A stretch of 64,000 nt of DNA from Nepenthes gracilis (GCA_033239525.1 BSYO01000033.1:6935501-6999500); one strand, 5' to 3'; shown: positions 11,816-24,260, counted from the stretch's first letter. Made by a program: numbers and translations. Notes: generated by a model not told the origin, from the letters alone.

Positions 11816-13030
11816 ATGGTGCCTCGTGTTGATGCGATCCATTCAATTCTTTTTGCAGCCAACGTCGAGGTTCTATATACACTATATAAAATCCGTAATT
11901 TGATTCTATTCGGGGTGCCGACAAAGAATGATAGAGACTGCTCTCCTCCAAGTGGGTTCATCACCATTTATGAAACCCACCTAAGAAGTGGCCTTTTCTT
12001 TCCCCTCGTGCAAGAGTTGCAAGAAATTCTAGTGAACCTTGGCATTTCAATCATGAGGCTTCATGCAAATGTTGTCCGTTATTTATGCTATCTTTGCATC
12101 TTTCTCTGACACCTCGGTCGGAGAATAACAATGAAAACGATTTTTCGAATCTGCTAGAATGCAAACTTGGTTTTCACTTGTACCTGTGATTTACAAATAA
12201 GTAAGGAGATCCTCAACTCTGTGAAGAATTGGAAAGACCGATTTTTCTTCATGAAAGTCCCTTCTAATTTGGGCCTCGCCAATGAGTGAGGTAAAGTGTC
12301 CAAATCCTTCATCGGTAAAGTCTCGCGTGAGGAAGAGAATTTAGCATAGCTACTAACAGAGCTTGTTTGAGTAAATACCTGTTTGTTCAATGAGAAGGAC
12401 AAGCCACAGTCTGCTGAGGCCCTCACACTGGCCAAGTGGGAGCCTGTCTTGAAAGGGGCTGATGTAACTACTACTCCATCATTGGCTTGACCCAAAAGGA
12501 AGGCTGGGTCTCTACACATCAAGGACTCCTCTGAGAGCTCGCGATAGCAGCGAGCTACTTAGCTAAGCCCTTCTTCCTCTTCCACCAGATCAAGCCTGCC
12601 CATTGTAGAGCGGATGCTAGGCATGGGGGAGTCGTCCAGGGGATCGATTTCTGTCCCACCTTTTTCAACCGATCACATCTTGGAAGAGGGCACCAGGTCA
12701 GGGTTCACTAGGGGTGGTGAGCCCCCTTTGATTCCTACCGAAGCCCCAAGTGAACCAGTGGTTGGAGAGTCAACCGAGCTGGACTGTGCAGTAGACTAGA
12801 CCCAGCAGGAAGTCCACACTGTAGCGAGCACTTTACCTAAGGAGATGGTGCCTAGCCCTTCCGTTGTCGAGGAGGATCTTGGAGATGTCCGCCCAGTGAG
12901 GGTCCAGATGGAGGGCAATGCTAAGGCAGCGACGTTCATGGAGGTGCCCCGTCCGAAGACTCCAGCGTTTGACACCACAAGGGATCCGGTGGCATCCCCG
13001 TTGCATCCAAGTCTTGCGGGGCTTTGGGTG
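11816..13030 (+). pseudogene. antisense extra ORF of element B (Transposase_28-like), truncated
   Basis: The N-terminal domain reads without interruption from ATG 11816 to about 12107. It includes SPPSGFITIYETHLRSG, LQEILVNLGIS and LHANVVRYL, matching the C and D copies. Decay begins there. A central segment with NWKDRFFFMKVPS (12215-12265) and a Pro/Ser/Glu-rich linker (12500-12980) follow in shifting frames. The coiled-coil exon and its intron are not found, because the deletion that removed pol also removed this 3' part. The junction with gag lies near 12980-13060. No catalytic motif is known for the family. Confidence 0.7.
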
Positions 13031-14300
13031 TCGAAGCTGTCTTTATTTCTCTTTCTTCCATTTGTTGGTCCCTTACGGGGATGATCTACACACCCCAACT
13101 TCTTTGCCTCGTTGGCTTCCTCGATCAGCATGTATGTACGGTTATGGCTTCGACATCGCAGAAGGTCTGAGGATTCTTGTGGATAAGATACTTGAAAAAC
13201 TTGCCTAGCTCCAAAGTCGATATAAAAGTGCGTAGTTTTACATCATCGATGGCTCGGGGAACCCACCTGGCTTCGGTGGTGAACCGGGTCAAGAAGCTCT
13301 TAAGATTTTCATTTGGCCCTTATTTGATATGGGTGAGGTGCCAATAATATTTCTTTTCCCTCCGGTTGGAGGCAAATTGAGACAAGAAGTTATTGGCCAA
13401 CTCCTAAAATAACCAGATCAAATTTGATAGTAAGCGATAAAACCAAATTTGGGCATCTCCCTTGACGGTCAGGGAAAATCATTAGCACATGGCTGCTTCA
13501 TCCAGGCTCTCAAAGCTCAGAAGAGTTCAAAAATTATCTAAATGATTCATCGAATCAGTGCTTCCGTCATAAGCGTTCATGACTGGCATCTTAAACTTGT
13601 GAGGGAGCAGCTGTGTTTTGGATCTCCATTATGAATGAAGATCTCCTCAAGTCTGCGAAGTACCCCTCAATGCTCCCTCCGAACACATGCTGCCATATTT
13701 TCTCTATTTTCTCCTCTACTCAAGGAGCGGTAGCAATCCTATTTGCGTTGAGGTAGGACCTTAACTCTGAATAGTTTTGCAATTGGTGCAGGGTTGGGTG
13801 GCTGCTTCTGCTCACCACCTGAATGTTATAGGAAGCCCCCTCCCGGTCTAGAGGCCTACAACCATCATAGGAGTAGCGAGGATTTCGCCGCTTAAGACTT
13901 TCATCCTACGATCTGGGCCCCAGTCGGCCTTCCAACCGTGATCGGCCCCTGTTGGTTGAGGTTGCTCAGGCCCTAAGGTCATCAGGTCACTATGTTTTCC
14001 TAGATGGGCAGTTCTTCCTCTAACTCCTTCTCAAAATCGGAGTGTAGGCAATTGAAGAAAGAGCCCCCAACCTCGGTGAACCCTTCTGTCCACAGAGAGT
14101 TTGGAATATCTCAGATATGTTGTCCATCCAAGCATTGAGCACTTACATGAGGAGTGCTTGCTGGTCCTCCCCATGGCTACCTGCGGGAGGGTCATTGCTG
14201 GGAGAAGTGATCCCCCTAATAGGAGTGCTCGCATAAGTCTTGGTGTTAACTATTTTTGTTTTAGTGTGAATAGTAATTAAGCTGGCCTTTTGGTTGCCTT
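13030..14300 (-). pseudogene. element B gag
   Basis: Minus-strand fragments match the gag of C and D in order: KFKMPVMNAYDGSTD, DAQIWFYRL, FLSQFASNRREKKYYWHL, NLKSFLTRFTTEARWVPR, then EEANEAKK near 13125. This is the Retrotrans_gag pattern that forms the particle shell. The gag zinc-finger tail and everything downstream are missing at the deletion junction. At least five stops or frame changes are present. Confidence 0.7.
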
Positions 14301-14316
14301 CCACAGATGGTGCCAA

Positions 14317-14944
14317 TGATGTGTTTTAGGATCTGGGTTCTACATGGATTAGAAAGCTACTCGGATCTTCCTTACTGGTTTGAACAAAGCGGGTCCGATC
14401 TCCATTATGATAGCCTAGATCATGCATATCACAATTAAAAATAAAAGATCAGAGAATTGACATAACTCACTTTTTGGTATGTCATCTGACGTTCAAATTA
14501 ATAATCTTTTTTAACGAATAGAAAGATATAATGACGTGAGTAAAAGAGATGATGCACGGAAGAGGGATGGTATTTGTTTCAAAGGTTGCGCTCATCGAGG
14601 AGCGACTTGAGAGTGATCTCTAAGGACACTCTTTTAGGCAGAGAATTTTTTGGTTGTATACTTCTCTCCTTTCTTGGTGTAATGAAGGAGTATTTGTAAG
14701 GTTAGCAGACAATTTATCCTTGGTAACAACTGCCTGTAGAACTATCTGGATAGATAAGAAAATATCATTCCAACATCAATTTTCTTCCTCCTTTGACCTG
14801 ATCATAAAATGTGTCCAGTATAATTGTTACCGTTTACGGTAAGTTTTAGCGTGTAGGAGTGGGCCATCGGCCGCCATCCACTGGGTTCTCAACTCACTCA
14901 TGGACCTTCGTGATGGGCCAGCCCATTTTCAACCATCCCTATTA
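14317..14944 (-). repeat. element B 5' LTR
   Basis: A 628-bp LTR, plus-strand ends TGATGTGTTT and ATCCCTATTA. It matches the left LTR along its whole length with many transitions, so the insertion is old. The primer binding site lies just inside it at 14301-14315. Confidence 0.9.
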
Positions 14945-15240
14945 ATATGAGTTTTAAAATTTTTCATCCAATAAAAATATTTTGTGACAATCAAGTTAGA
15001 ATATAAATATACTAAAATTTATTTTTTTAATAAAAGAATTAAATATATTGAACTTAATTACCAATTTGTAAGAAAAAGACTATAAAAAATGGCCATTAAT
15101 ACCTACTATGTTCAAAGAAAGGTAAACTTGCATATATATTTACAAAAACTTAAAAGTCCTGTATACTTCGATCAAATCTTAGCCAAGTTAGGATTAGTAG
15201 ATGTCTATTTCCTAACTTGAAGGGGTGTTGATAAGAGAAA
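14945..15240 (+). pseudogene. copia F RNase H, downstream half
   Basis: The sequence resumes after element B's TSD and reads FKIFHPIKIFCDNQ, the RNase H block, then LAYIFTKTLKSPVYF and LAKLGLVDVY, the usual end of copia RNase H (ADVFTK...KLGV). A stop follows at about 15220. A poly-A-like run lies at 15243-15260. Confidence 0.7.
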
Positions 15241-16200
15241 ATTGAAAAAAAAAAAAAAAGATATGAGTGACAAGAGAAAATAATTTGTATTAAGAGATTA
15301 GACTGACAAGAGAAAATAAAAAAATTTAAATTAAACTCACCATAATATATTAACTTAGCATTTATATCATTATCGATTGATAATAATTTGTCTCTTTAAA
15401 TTACAAGTACTTTTATACAAGGGGTATAAATTTATGAAAAAATCATAGTATATTTTATATGAGTGAAAGAAAATAATAATTTTTGGGGGTAAGAAGAAAA
15501 AAATAATAATAGCACATTAAATTCTACAAGTATTGTATTGAATTATCTAAACCAATTATTCTCTGTTTTATGTTTGCATTTTTTGTATATTTTTTAACAA
15601 TGAAATTGGGAAGATCAACGTCGAAGGAAATTATCATGCATTTCCTTCATCATATTCTTATTGCACACGACCACAATCAAACTCCAATTTTACTTTCCAA
15701 AAGTTGTTTACGGTATCATGGTGAGATATGACTTCTATAAAAGGAAAATTAAAAGCAATAAAAGAAGAGGATAAATAAAGCTAGAAAATAGTGTTATGTG
15801 AATATCTTTTAACTATTTTTTTTAAGAGAATATCAATTATGTAATATTTTATTTATTAATTTATACTAATTAATTCGTGAAATAAACAAATGAATAAATA
15901 TTATTTCATCAAATAATATGGACAAAAGATTTTGTTGAAATTAGTGATGTAAGTGCTAAGAGTATCCTTTTTACATCTTAATTGTTTATTTTCTTTTAAG
16001 AACAAGCGGTCCACTGTTTTAAATAATAGAGCTTCCCTTAATCGGGCCACACTCTAGGTATCTTTATTACGAAATATTGTTGATTGGTTTACTTGGATGA
16101 AAAAAAAGCAGCACATTACAAAAGTAAAAAAATAATAATAATTAAAAAAATTGAAGTATCGATAGAGTTTGAAATAAATAATTTTTAGTAGATTTATATC
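15241..16200. other. AT-rich DNA, no gene seen
   Basis: AT-rich sequence after the copia F coding end. It could include the F LTR, but no matching partner LTR was found. No credible ORF is present. Confidence 0.45.
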
Positions 16201-16465
16201 TAATACGTCTTTAAATTTAGGTTATTGTACGAATTAGGGAATTACTTGATCTTCTACGAAAAGTTACATTGAAGCGGGTCTGGTTACCATCACTGTGAAC
16301 TTAGATTCTGTACATCACAACTAATAAATAAGAGGTCAAAGGATTAACGATACTTACTCACTGATATATCTTCCGACACTTAAATTAAAAATCTTTCTCA
16401 ATGGATAAAAAGATACAATGATATGAGAAAAACGCATAAATGCATGTTATGGGGGATTAAGTATC

Positions 16466-16985
16466 AATGGAAAACTAGGCTCTAATGGGTAGGCTCGGCA
16501 AGGTAGCAGTTTAGAGAGATGGAAGATTGAGCTCCACTGAGGTGTGCCCAACCAAGAGGCAACTTAAAGAGATTAAGGACTAAACTTTAATGGGTGTGCC
16601 CATCCATGGGGTAGCTTAAAGAGATGGATGATTGAATTCTACTGAGATGCACCTAGCTAGGGGTGGCTTAGAAAAATGAAGAATTGAGTTTCGTTAAATG
16701 TACTCGACTAGGGGAAAGCTTAGAGAAGCGGAGAATTGAGCTCCTTTGGGTGCACCCAACCAGGGGTGGCTTAGAAAGATGGAGGATTGGGCTTCACTAG
16801 ATGTGCCTAACCAGGGGATAGTTTAGAGAAATGGATGATTGGGCTCTACTGGATGCATCTAGCCAATGGTTGTCTTAGAGAAATGGATAACTAAGCTCCA
16901 CTAGATGTACTCAGCTAGGGGACAGTTTAGAGAGATGAAGGATTAAATTTCGCTGAATGCGTCCGACCAGGGGACGGCTTTGAGA
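16466..16985. repeat. 52-bp minisatellite in the element E LTR, about 10 units
   Basis: Units of about 52 bp repeat a GATGGAGGATTGGGCTCCAC-like core, a GTGCACCCAACCAGGGG-like segment and GGCTTAGAGA. Copies differ at many positions. The array accounts for much of the extra LTR length compared with element B. Confidence 0.75.
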
Positions 16986-17768
16986 TGGTGGCTCTCACAA
17001 TGGATCAACTGCCAATAAGGGAGAAGTGATGCACTCGTTAAGGAGAGGTTGACTATTAAGTGCACCAACAGAGGGATAGCTAACAGGAGGACAAAGAGAT
17101 TCCTGGACGCTGATGGTGACGAGAAAGGTCACTCACCAGTCCTTTCCCGACTACTGATGGAGGGGGCTCTCTGCACTCAACTCTACGAGTCATCTTCTCC
17201 AGCGACGCAATGTGAGAGCTTGGAGTTGGCGCGAGGCATGCACAATCACCGGTTGGGATCGGTAATCAGCAAGGAAGAAGGATTCTCCTCTAGCGAGAAA
17301 TAGTTTTGAGACTGATCGTCGCATATCCTTGGTTATCTCCCTCATTCTCCATTTTTGCAAGCTTGGAGAGAGTTCTCTTCTGCGATTCTCTTCCTCTCTT
17401 TTTCCTCCTCCTTTCCTACGGGGAAAGGAGGTATTTGTAGAAGGCATCATGGGGTGAGAGGCAGCTAACCTTTCCTTCTTGAGGAATACTATGACTTGTG
17501 CCTTTCTTTCCGGTGAGCCTAACATGATAGGCTGTGATCACATAGGAATATTTACTGAGTTAGAGCCAACGAGCTGGCGATGTTGGGACACACGCTTATG
17601 GGCCGCATTCGGTAGGCGACTCTACCGGCCCATGTCTTGATGGGCTGTCCTAGGTCACGTGATCTTAGACCTTGGGTCGCGGGGACCTTCTCCTAGGCTG
17701 CAACTTTCGGATCATTCTCCCATTGTGGGCTTGAATCTCAGGTCGGTCCATGGGTGACAGACCCATCA

Positions 17769-19390
17769 ATAGCCTCCCATGCCGAGTGGTTCAAAATTTT
17801 TAAACCCCGGCATACTTCTGATGAAACGTCGCCTGCAAGTCTGCGTGCTTTCTTTTCTAATAAATCTTACAGACTGTCGTTCTAATGTGTAGGATTTAGG
17901 AGCATTTTTCTGAACCTACTGATTGTCTGCGAATGGCATCGTCAAGTGTGATCTTTTATAATAATGGCTCGTCGATCTCATCCCTCAGCTATAAATGGAG
18001 GGGCTTTCTATACCTTGCCTCACGAACCCTCTTCCCATTAGCCAAGTGATGTGAGAGATTGGACTAGGCATATAGCCTACACAGCCATTGGTCGGGATCA
18101 AAGGAAGTTTTGAGAGGCTTGCAAATGCATCTGAAGTATGCCCTAATTTTCGTACTTTGTCCATTCTTGTGATGCAACGAGGGTGGCCTGAGTATAGGGT
18201 CACTGTTATCTTCTCCTCCCAGTTGGAGTTGCATAATCCTCATTGGGGCAATGCCAAGGAAGGTTGCCCATTCCAACTGCTACTAGGGCGAATGGCCATT
18301 CCATTAGCTACCCACACTAGGCCGTTAGTGACAACTGGGGGAGAGGTCTGCAAGTCCTCGGATCTAGGCATCGTCACCATGGGAAGTATAGTGCAGACTT
18401 GCTGGCTTTGCGGCTAGAACCTGTCTCGATGGGAGATCTCCGGTGGTTGCTGACCAAAGCCTTGCTCTCGCAGGGGAGGGCTTTCGCATGTACTTCCTAC
18501 TACAGCAACCCGAGGGCGGCGGTGCATATGAGCCTCATCTTGTCAATCGTTTGGAGTGTGCCGGCTCTCTAATCGGGCTTCCTTTCCAGGGACAAGCACC
18601 TACTTGGCTGTTGGGTATTCATCTCAATGAAGCAGAGGTTCAGTAGTTGGATCATCGTTCAATGTATTTTTATTTCCTTTGGAATTGCAACCCAACATAC
18701 GACTTTGCACTTTGTAAATGAGATTGATGAATAAAACTACCGAGCATTTTTTATTTTTATTACTTGGTTCTAATATTCTTACATGATGTGAATGATCGAA
18801 GCACTCATATGCTGTTTGGTGTTGCTTGATTGTTGATGATCTGACGGTTAGGGCAGTTGGTGGCCCAACCTTTTGGCGATTCAACCCTCAGCCAGTCGTC
18901 ATGAGCTTAGTCAGGGACACAAGCCGGGCGAATCAGCCTCAAGCCTACTAGGATTGTGCACCATTTGTCTCGGCCAAGAAAGTGGCGTGGATCACTAAAG
19001 TGTTTGGATGCTATCTGTCTATCACTTGGACTTCGATACTTTGACAATTTGGTTCTGTTGATGACTCAGTCTTTTGGTGGTTTGACCCTAGGCAGCTCAT
19101 CCCAATGCTTGGTTGGGAGAGAGGCCAGTCGAACCAACCTCGAGTTTGTCAGGGCTGAGCACTATCAGCTTACTATCTCTAGGGAATGCTGTGCTTTGGC
19201 ATCATTACGTGAAATGTGCTGCCGTCACGTCAATTGAGGCATCAGAGCCCATCAATTGTCAACAGGCTGCACAAGGAGGCACCGCGTCATTTGTCATAAT
19301 GGCGCCTAGCAAAGGGACGTGCTGCTGCATGCTAGGGTGAGGTCATGTGTCAAGGCCATTATAGGAATGTGCCACTTCAACGTCTTCGAA
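17769..19390. other. element E leader, no gene supported
   Basis: Parallel to the element B leader. Short ORFs exist at 18088-18646 but match no other copy, so I call them chance. A degenerate repeat of GGTTTGACCCTAGGCAG/ GATTCAACCCTCAGCCAG phrases lies at 18880-19110. Confidence 0.4.
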
Positions 19391-19739
19391 TGGCGCCATT
19401 GTTGGCATTCTGGGGCCTTTGGCCGCTCTTCCTCGGCCTCCTCTCTATCCTCTTACCATTGAAGCCTCCCTGGCTGTGTCCCTTAGTGGTGCTACCCGTC
19501 TGGTTTCCCCTTCTCTTCCCACATCATCTTTTTCATCCAGCCCATTACAAAAACCCTCGTCAACTCTCATGTCCTTGCCCCAAACTCCACACCTTTATCT
19601 GATGTTTCCTCTCCGCCGCCTCTTTCCCTTGATTGTTTCTGCCTCTCCCGGTTTCGCGGTATTCTCTTCCTCCATCTACATTGGCATCTTTTGCTGAATC
19701 CAAGTAGCCTCCGTTATTGGATTTTCACAAAGTTTTGGT

Positions 19740-21550
19740 TGAAAACTCTCAACTTTCTTTGGAAACAGATGCAGCTTTGGTATCTTTTGTATATAGTATG
19801 CAATCTACTCCAGTTGGTAAGGCTAAATCCTTGTGCACTTCCTAGGATTTGAAATCTTTCCTATATGGTATGCAATCTCCCCTGTTAACAAGACTGGGTC
19901 ATTGTGCACTTCCCAGAAGGTAATTGATTTCTCTCTTCCTGATGGCGCTACTGATGTCCAAGTACAAAGTGTTGATTCAAATAAGGGTGAGCCATCACAT
20001 TGACTATTAAATTCCCGAGGGGTCGTTCCTGATGGGTTGGGGGGTTTGAATATTCCTTATTGGTCTTCTATTGTTAAGAAGGATGTGATTGTTGGCAATT
20101 CTCCCCTTCAATATTTTCCTCCGCAGAAAGTGAATGGAGATATCATTGAAATTACCTCCACTAGTGAAATCCTTAAACAAGGAGAGGATGTATAGAGTGC
20201 CACATTAGTTGGATATTTTTATGGGAAATTCCTTAATTTTCACGGTGTGAATATTACTCAAAAAATATGGGCAAAATTTAGACTTAATCATATGGCTGAA
20301 AATGATCATGGTTTCTTTTTCTTTTGCTTCTCCTCCAAAGAGATGATGGATAAATGTATGGAGCATAGATCATAGGCGTTTGTGGGGAGAATGCTATTTC
20401 TTAGGCACCAGAAACTAGGGATGGCATTATATAATGAAGAGCATAAATCCTTCCTGGTTTGGATTTGGATTAATTTGGTTAATGTGCTGGCAAAATTTTG
20501 GACCCCATTGGGTCTTAGTTAGATTGCTAGTACTATTGGTAAACTGATTCAAATGGATGCTAATACTGCTAGAATGAAATGTTTGCGGTTTGCCAGAGCC
20601 TGTGTGGAAGTGGAAGCATTTGCTATTCTACCTACAAATGTTCGATTGAATACTTGGAGATTTTCTAATCCCGAGGAGAAGCAATATGTGGAGGTGGATA
20701 TTGACTATCAATGAAAACATACTCAGCGTGGTATCTGCCAGCAGATTAGTCATCGTAATGCCCAATGCAAGACAAAGAAGATATCTCGCCCTACGAGACG
20801 AATCCTTTCTGAGATACCCTTTTGAGACATGCCAAATCAAGTATGGAAGATAAAATGTATCATGCTACCGATCAAGGTATCCTTGCACCAACAGCATCTG
20901 TGCCTACTGTAAATCCTTTTGCAACTTTCCAAGGAGATAATGACTCATGCTCTCCCAATGGATCTTCTGAAGGTATTCTGCTGGATACCCATTTGAAAAA
21001 TGCTAAACCGGATATAAAGGAGAAGGGGCAGCGTTATATAGATCAAAATAGGCTCGTTATAAGAGTATCAGTGCCTACGGCCAATTCCTTTGCAGCCCTC
21101 CAAGGCGGTGATGTGTTGTGCTCCTTAAGTTGTTCTGCAACTGATGCTTTAGTTTTGCATTCTTCATTTTGTGAGTCGGGAAAGATGCCTCCCATTGCAA
21201 CGCCCCTAGCTCTAGAGGTTGTGGTTTCATTGACCCAAAGCAATACTACTCTTCAGCCACCGGTGAATATAGTAAAGTAGGATATATTGGCTGGTGAGAC
21301 AAAGAACATTCCCCCTACAAGTCAAGGCAGTCCAATGTCTGCTTTGGAAAAGATGCAAGATGTTAGAACTGGACTTCAAGCCGCAACAGTTGAGCTTTGC
21401 CCATTTCAAGTGGGTTCTACCTCTCATTTGGTGATTCCAGTTCCTCCGTCATCTTCTAAATTGGGGGTGCCTCCAAACACGGGAAAACCTCTCAAGTCAA
21501 TTTTGAAAAAGCCAAATGGGTCTAAAAGAAAAGCTTTCCTTTCTACACAT
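19740..21550 (+). pseudogene. LINE-1 ORF1 (DUF4283-type nucleic-acid-binding protein)
   Basis: Readable blocks: WSSIVKKDVIVGN (20060-20100); LVGYFYGKFLNFHGVN and IWAKFRLNH (20210-20300); MMDKCMEHRS, the DUF4283 core; FVGRMLFLRHQK; VWIWINLVNV; MKCLRFARACVEV (20575-20610); then a degraded zinc knuckle near 20700-20770. Plant L1 ORF1 proteins of this type bind the element RNA. The C-terminal part (20822-21550) reads in two open pieces with Ser/Pro-rich sequence and a KSILKKPNGSKRK basic tail. At least four stops interrupt it. Confidence 0.7.
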
Positions 21551-21559
21551 TTTCATAAT

Positions 21560-22370
21560 TGGTGTAGCGCACTGTAATGTCCGTGGACTTAATGGCCGTT
21601 CTAAGGCTCACGAGGTTAGATATTTTATCCTTTCGTCTCACTACTCCATTGTTGGATTGGTTGAAGTAAAAGTTAGAGAAAGTAATGCTGATAAAGATTG
21701 CTACAAAATTGATACCTAGTTGGAATTGGGCTATGAATTATTCAGCTACATCTATTGGACATATCTAGGTCAGCTGGGATTCTAAGATAGTGGATCTGAA
21801 TATCCTCTCCAAAGAGGACCAAATTATCCACTGCAAAGCACTTACGAAAAAAAAAAAAAATCCATTGCAAAGCCCGTCATAAAGTTGACAGTAGGGTTTT
21901 CTATGCTTCTTTTATTTATGGGTCAAATTCAGATATCGAACGTCATGTTCTTTGGTGTAGCCTTCGAGTAAAAAGTCATCAAGTCAATGAGGTGTTGTGG
22001 ATTGTGTTTGGTGATTTTAATACAATTGAGTTGCCTTTTGAAGGTTTGGGGGCAGTTGGAATGCAAGGAGCTCCATGGATTTGGATAACTACCTCAATGA
22101 TTGTGATTTTATTGATCTGTGTCATGATGGTACGTTCTATACATGGAATAATGGAAGAGATGTGGCTGTTCGTTTTTATAGGAAGTTGGACAAAATTATT
22201 GTAAATGAGAATTGGCTAACTGAGTTTGTGGCCTATAAAGCCTCCTCCCTCCAAGGAAGAATATCTGATCACTCTCCTTGTATGCTTCATCCGAAAGGAG
22301 TGGAACAGTTGCGGAAAAGTTTGTTTAGATTTAACAAATTTTTCATCAAAAATCCGCAATTCCTCTAAGT
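21560..22370 (+). pseudogene. LINE-1 ORF2 endonuclease domain
   Basis: The AP-type endonuclease pattern is clear: NVRGLNGRSKAHEVRYF, IVGLVEVKVRES (usual ETK block), SFIYGSNSD, RHVLWCSL, WIVFGDFNTIE (GDFN catalytic block), DLCHDGTFYTWNN, RKLDKIIVNENW and GRISDHSPCML (SDH catalytic block). This domain would nick target DNA. Stops and frameshifts at about 21718 and 22060-22075, and an A-run insertion at 21847-21860, disable it. Confidence 0.75.
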
Positions 22371-22899
22371 TGTTAGTGAGGCGTGGAAGGGTAAGCTACA
22401 GGGCGTTCCTATGTTCTGGCTTATTGCAAAGTTGAGGAACACAAAAATGCCACTCAAAAGGCTAAATGCCCGAGTTGGTAATGTTATTGAGGAGGTTATC
22501 AGAATGCGGAAGGTATTGGAGGAATGTCAAAAGGCTAATCTTCACCAACCGCATCGCGTGGGAACCGGGGAGGAGGAGCAGCTATGTAAAACTGCTTACC
22601 TCTAAGCCATGGTTCAGGAACTTGAATTTCTTCAATAGAAGGCCAAGCTCAAATGGCGTCAAAGAGACCAATGCACAAAATTTTTCTTGTTCAATCACTG
22701 AAAATTGCAACTGCACTAGGATCCTTTCGTTGGCTAAAGAGAATAGCACCCCAACTAGTAGCAATGATGAGATTCAGCAATTGATAGTTGATCACTTTAA
22801 TTGGTTGCTAGGGATGGGTCATGCTACTGCTCCCATTGATAACGATAGACTTTGCTTGTTCATCCTTCATACTATACCTAGTAATTTTTGAGAGTCTAT

Positions 22900-24260
22900 T
22901 GCCCGATGAGTGCTGAGGAGGCCCGTCATGCCGTGCTCTCCATTGGTGACAGTAAAGCACCCGATCCAGATGGATTTTTATCAAAATGTTTTGAGGCATG
23001 GCACATTGTGGGTTCTAAGATTATCGAGGCAGTTTAGGATTTTTTTCAGTATGGAAGGCTTCTCAAACAAGTCAATGCCACCGTCATTAACTTGATTTCT
23101 AAGGTGATGTCTCCCTCCAAGGTGATTGACTTTAGGCCTATTTTATATTGTAATGTTATTTATAAAATTATTTTAAAGATTATAGCCAACCGTATCAAGC
23201 CTATGCTCCCATTTCTGGTTGATAGCCGCCAAATTACCTTTGTGGCAGGGAGGCAAATTGGTGCTAATATTTTACTCGCTCAAGAACTACTCCATAATTA
23301 TCATTTTGGTGAGAGTGTTTCCTGTTGTGCAATGAAGGTGGACTTGATGAAAGCTTATGATTCTATTAATTGGGACTTCCTTATTACTATCCTAGATTTG
23401 ATGGACTTCTCTCCCAAAATGGTCAATTGGATATATCAACGTATCACCACCACATCTTTCTTTTTTAATATTAATGGAGAATCAAATGGTTTCTTTAAAA
23501 GAGGAAAAGGGCTTAGACAGGGTGATCCACTATAGCCATGTCTATTTGTACTGGTTATAGAGGTTCTTAATAGAACCACTGAAATGAAGGCGCGTCAGAA
23601 CATTACCTTCCAATACCCGTTGGAAATGCTAACACACTCGTACAAATATGCTCACTTTTGCGGATGACCTGCTGCTCTTTTCCAAAGCTGATGCCAAATC
23701 TATTAGACTGCTTTAGGGCTGCCTAGAGGAATTCAAACTACTTTTAAGGCTTTCAGCTAACAGGGATAAAAGTAAAATGTTCATTTGCACTAGAGATGAA
23801 AGCATTGTACAGCAAAGATGATATGGGCTACAAACTGGAACAACTCTCATTACATCATTTACGCATTCCACTCATCACCACTCGCCTCTCGGAGAAGGAT
23901 TGTAAACCTCTTCTAGCTAAAGTGGTGACGAGGGTGTCCTCTTAGAAGAACAGATGGTTGTCCTTTGGTGGTCGCCTCCAATTTATCTCTTCCATTCTAT
24001 CAATAATTTATCTCTATCGGGCTTCAATTTTTATTATCTCAAAAGTTGTGTTGAAGAAGTTAGAATGTCAAATTCACCAGTTCTTTTGGCATGAATCCAT
24101 TGTTGGAAAAATTGCAGCAAAGGTAGCATTGGAGGATGTGTGTATTGCAAAGGATGGAGGAGGTTTGGGACTAAAAAACCTCCTTGCATCTAATAAGGCA
24201 CAAATAGGCCGCCATCTATGGAGAATTATTACCAAAGATCTTTCTTCAGTGTAGTCTTCA
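22900..24260 (+). pseudogene. LINE-1 ORF2 reverse transcriptase
   Basis: A long readable part at 23092-23535 has FRPILYCNVIYKIILKIIAN, FVAGRQIGANILLAQEL, MKVDLMKAYDSINWDFL (first catalytic Asp region) and GLRQGDPL. LTFADDLLLF follows at about 23650, the FADD catalytic box, in another frame. LSFGGRLQFISSIL and the FFWHESIVGKIA thumb-like region are at 23958-24110. A TAG directly after GDPL and several frame changes make it inactive. Confidence 0.8.

Larger units (their letters stand above)
9801..14944 (-). mobile_element. Tat-like Ty3/gypsy element B, pol-less, with TSD
   Basis: A 5.1-kb element bounded by two LTRs (9801-10430 and 14317-14944) and a perfect TSD ATATG (9796-9800 and 14945-14949). 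Its sense strand is minus: a primer binding site TGGCACCATCTGTGG (14301-14315) follows the right LTR and gag follows that. On the plus strand is the antisense Transposase_28-like gene. Between gag and this gene no protease, reverse transcriptase, RNase H or integrase is visible. It is a non-autonomous deletion derivative keeping gag and the antisense gene. It is nested in copia F. Confidence 0.9.
7050..15240 (+). mobile_element. decayed Ty1/copia element F, split by element B
   Basis: Fragments of one plus-strand copia polyprotein run in canonical order: protease and GAG-pre-integrase (about 7190-7680), integrase core (7680-8140), reverse transcriptase (8890-9200) and RNase H (9360-9800). The RNase H then resumes at 14945, directly after element B. 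Joining 9800 to 14950 restores the reading of the copia RNase H block that ends in CDNQ, which shows that B landed inside it. LTRs are not recognisable. Stops are frequent throughout and AT drift is heavy. Confidence 0.8.
16201..19390 (-). mobile_element. partial element E (B-like Tat): 3' LTR and leader
   Basis: A 1568-bp LTR (16201-17768) begins TAATACGTCT and ends ACCCATCA, with the same opening layout as the element B LTR (ATTACTTGATCTTC, then AAGCGGGTCTGGTTACC). The inside border CTCCCATGCCGAG and the leader phrases TATAAATGGAGGGGCTTTC and AAGTGATGTGAG match element B at 10440-10700, so the sense strand is minus. The leader runs to about 19390, where LINE sequence takes over. The antisense gene, gag, pol and second LTR are absent. 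Confidence 0.65.

Noticed and set aside
16466..16985. Possible satellite DNA array
   Set aside because: The array starts and ends within an LTR and is only about 520 bp long, so it is an internal minisatellite.
17049..17525. Open frames on both strands in the element E LTR
   Set aside because: They lie inside an LTR and have no counterpart in related LTRs.
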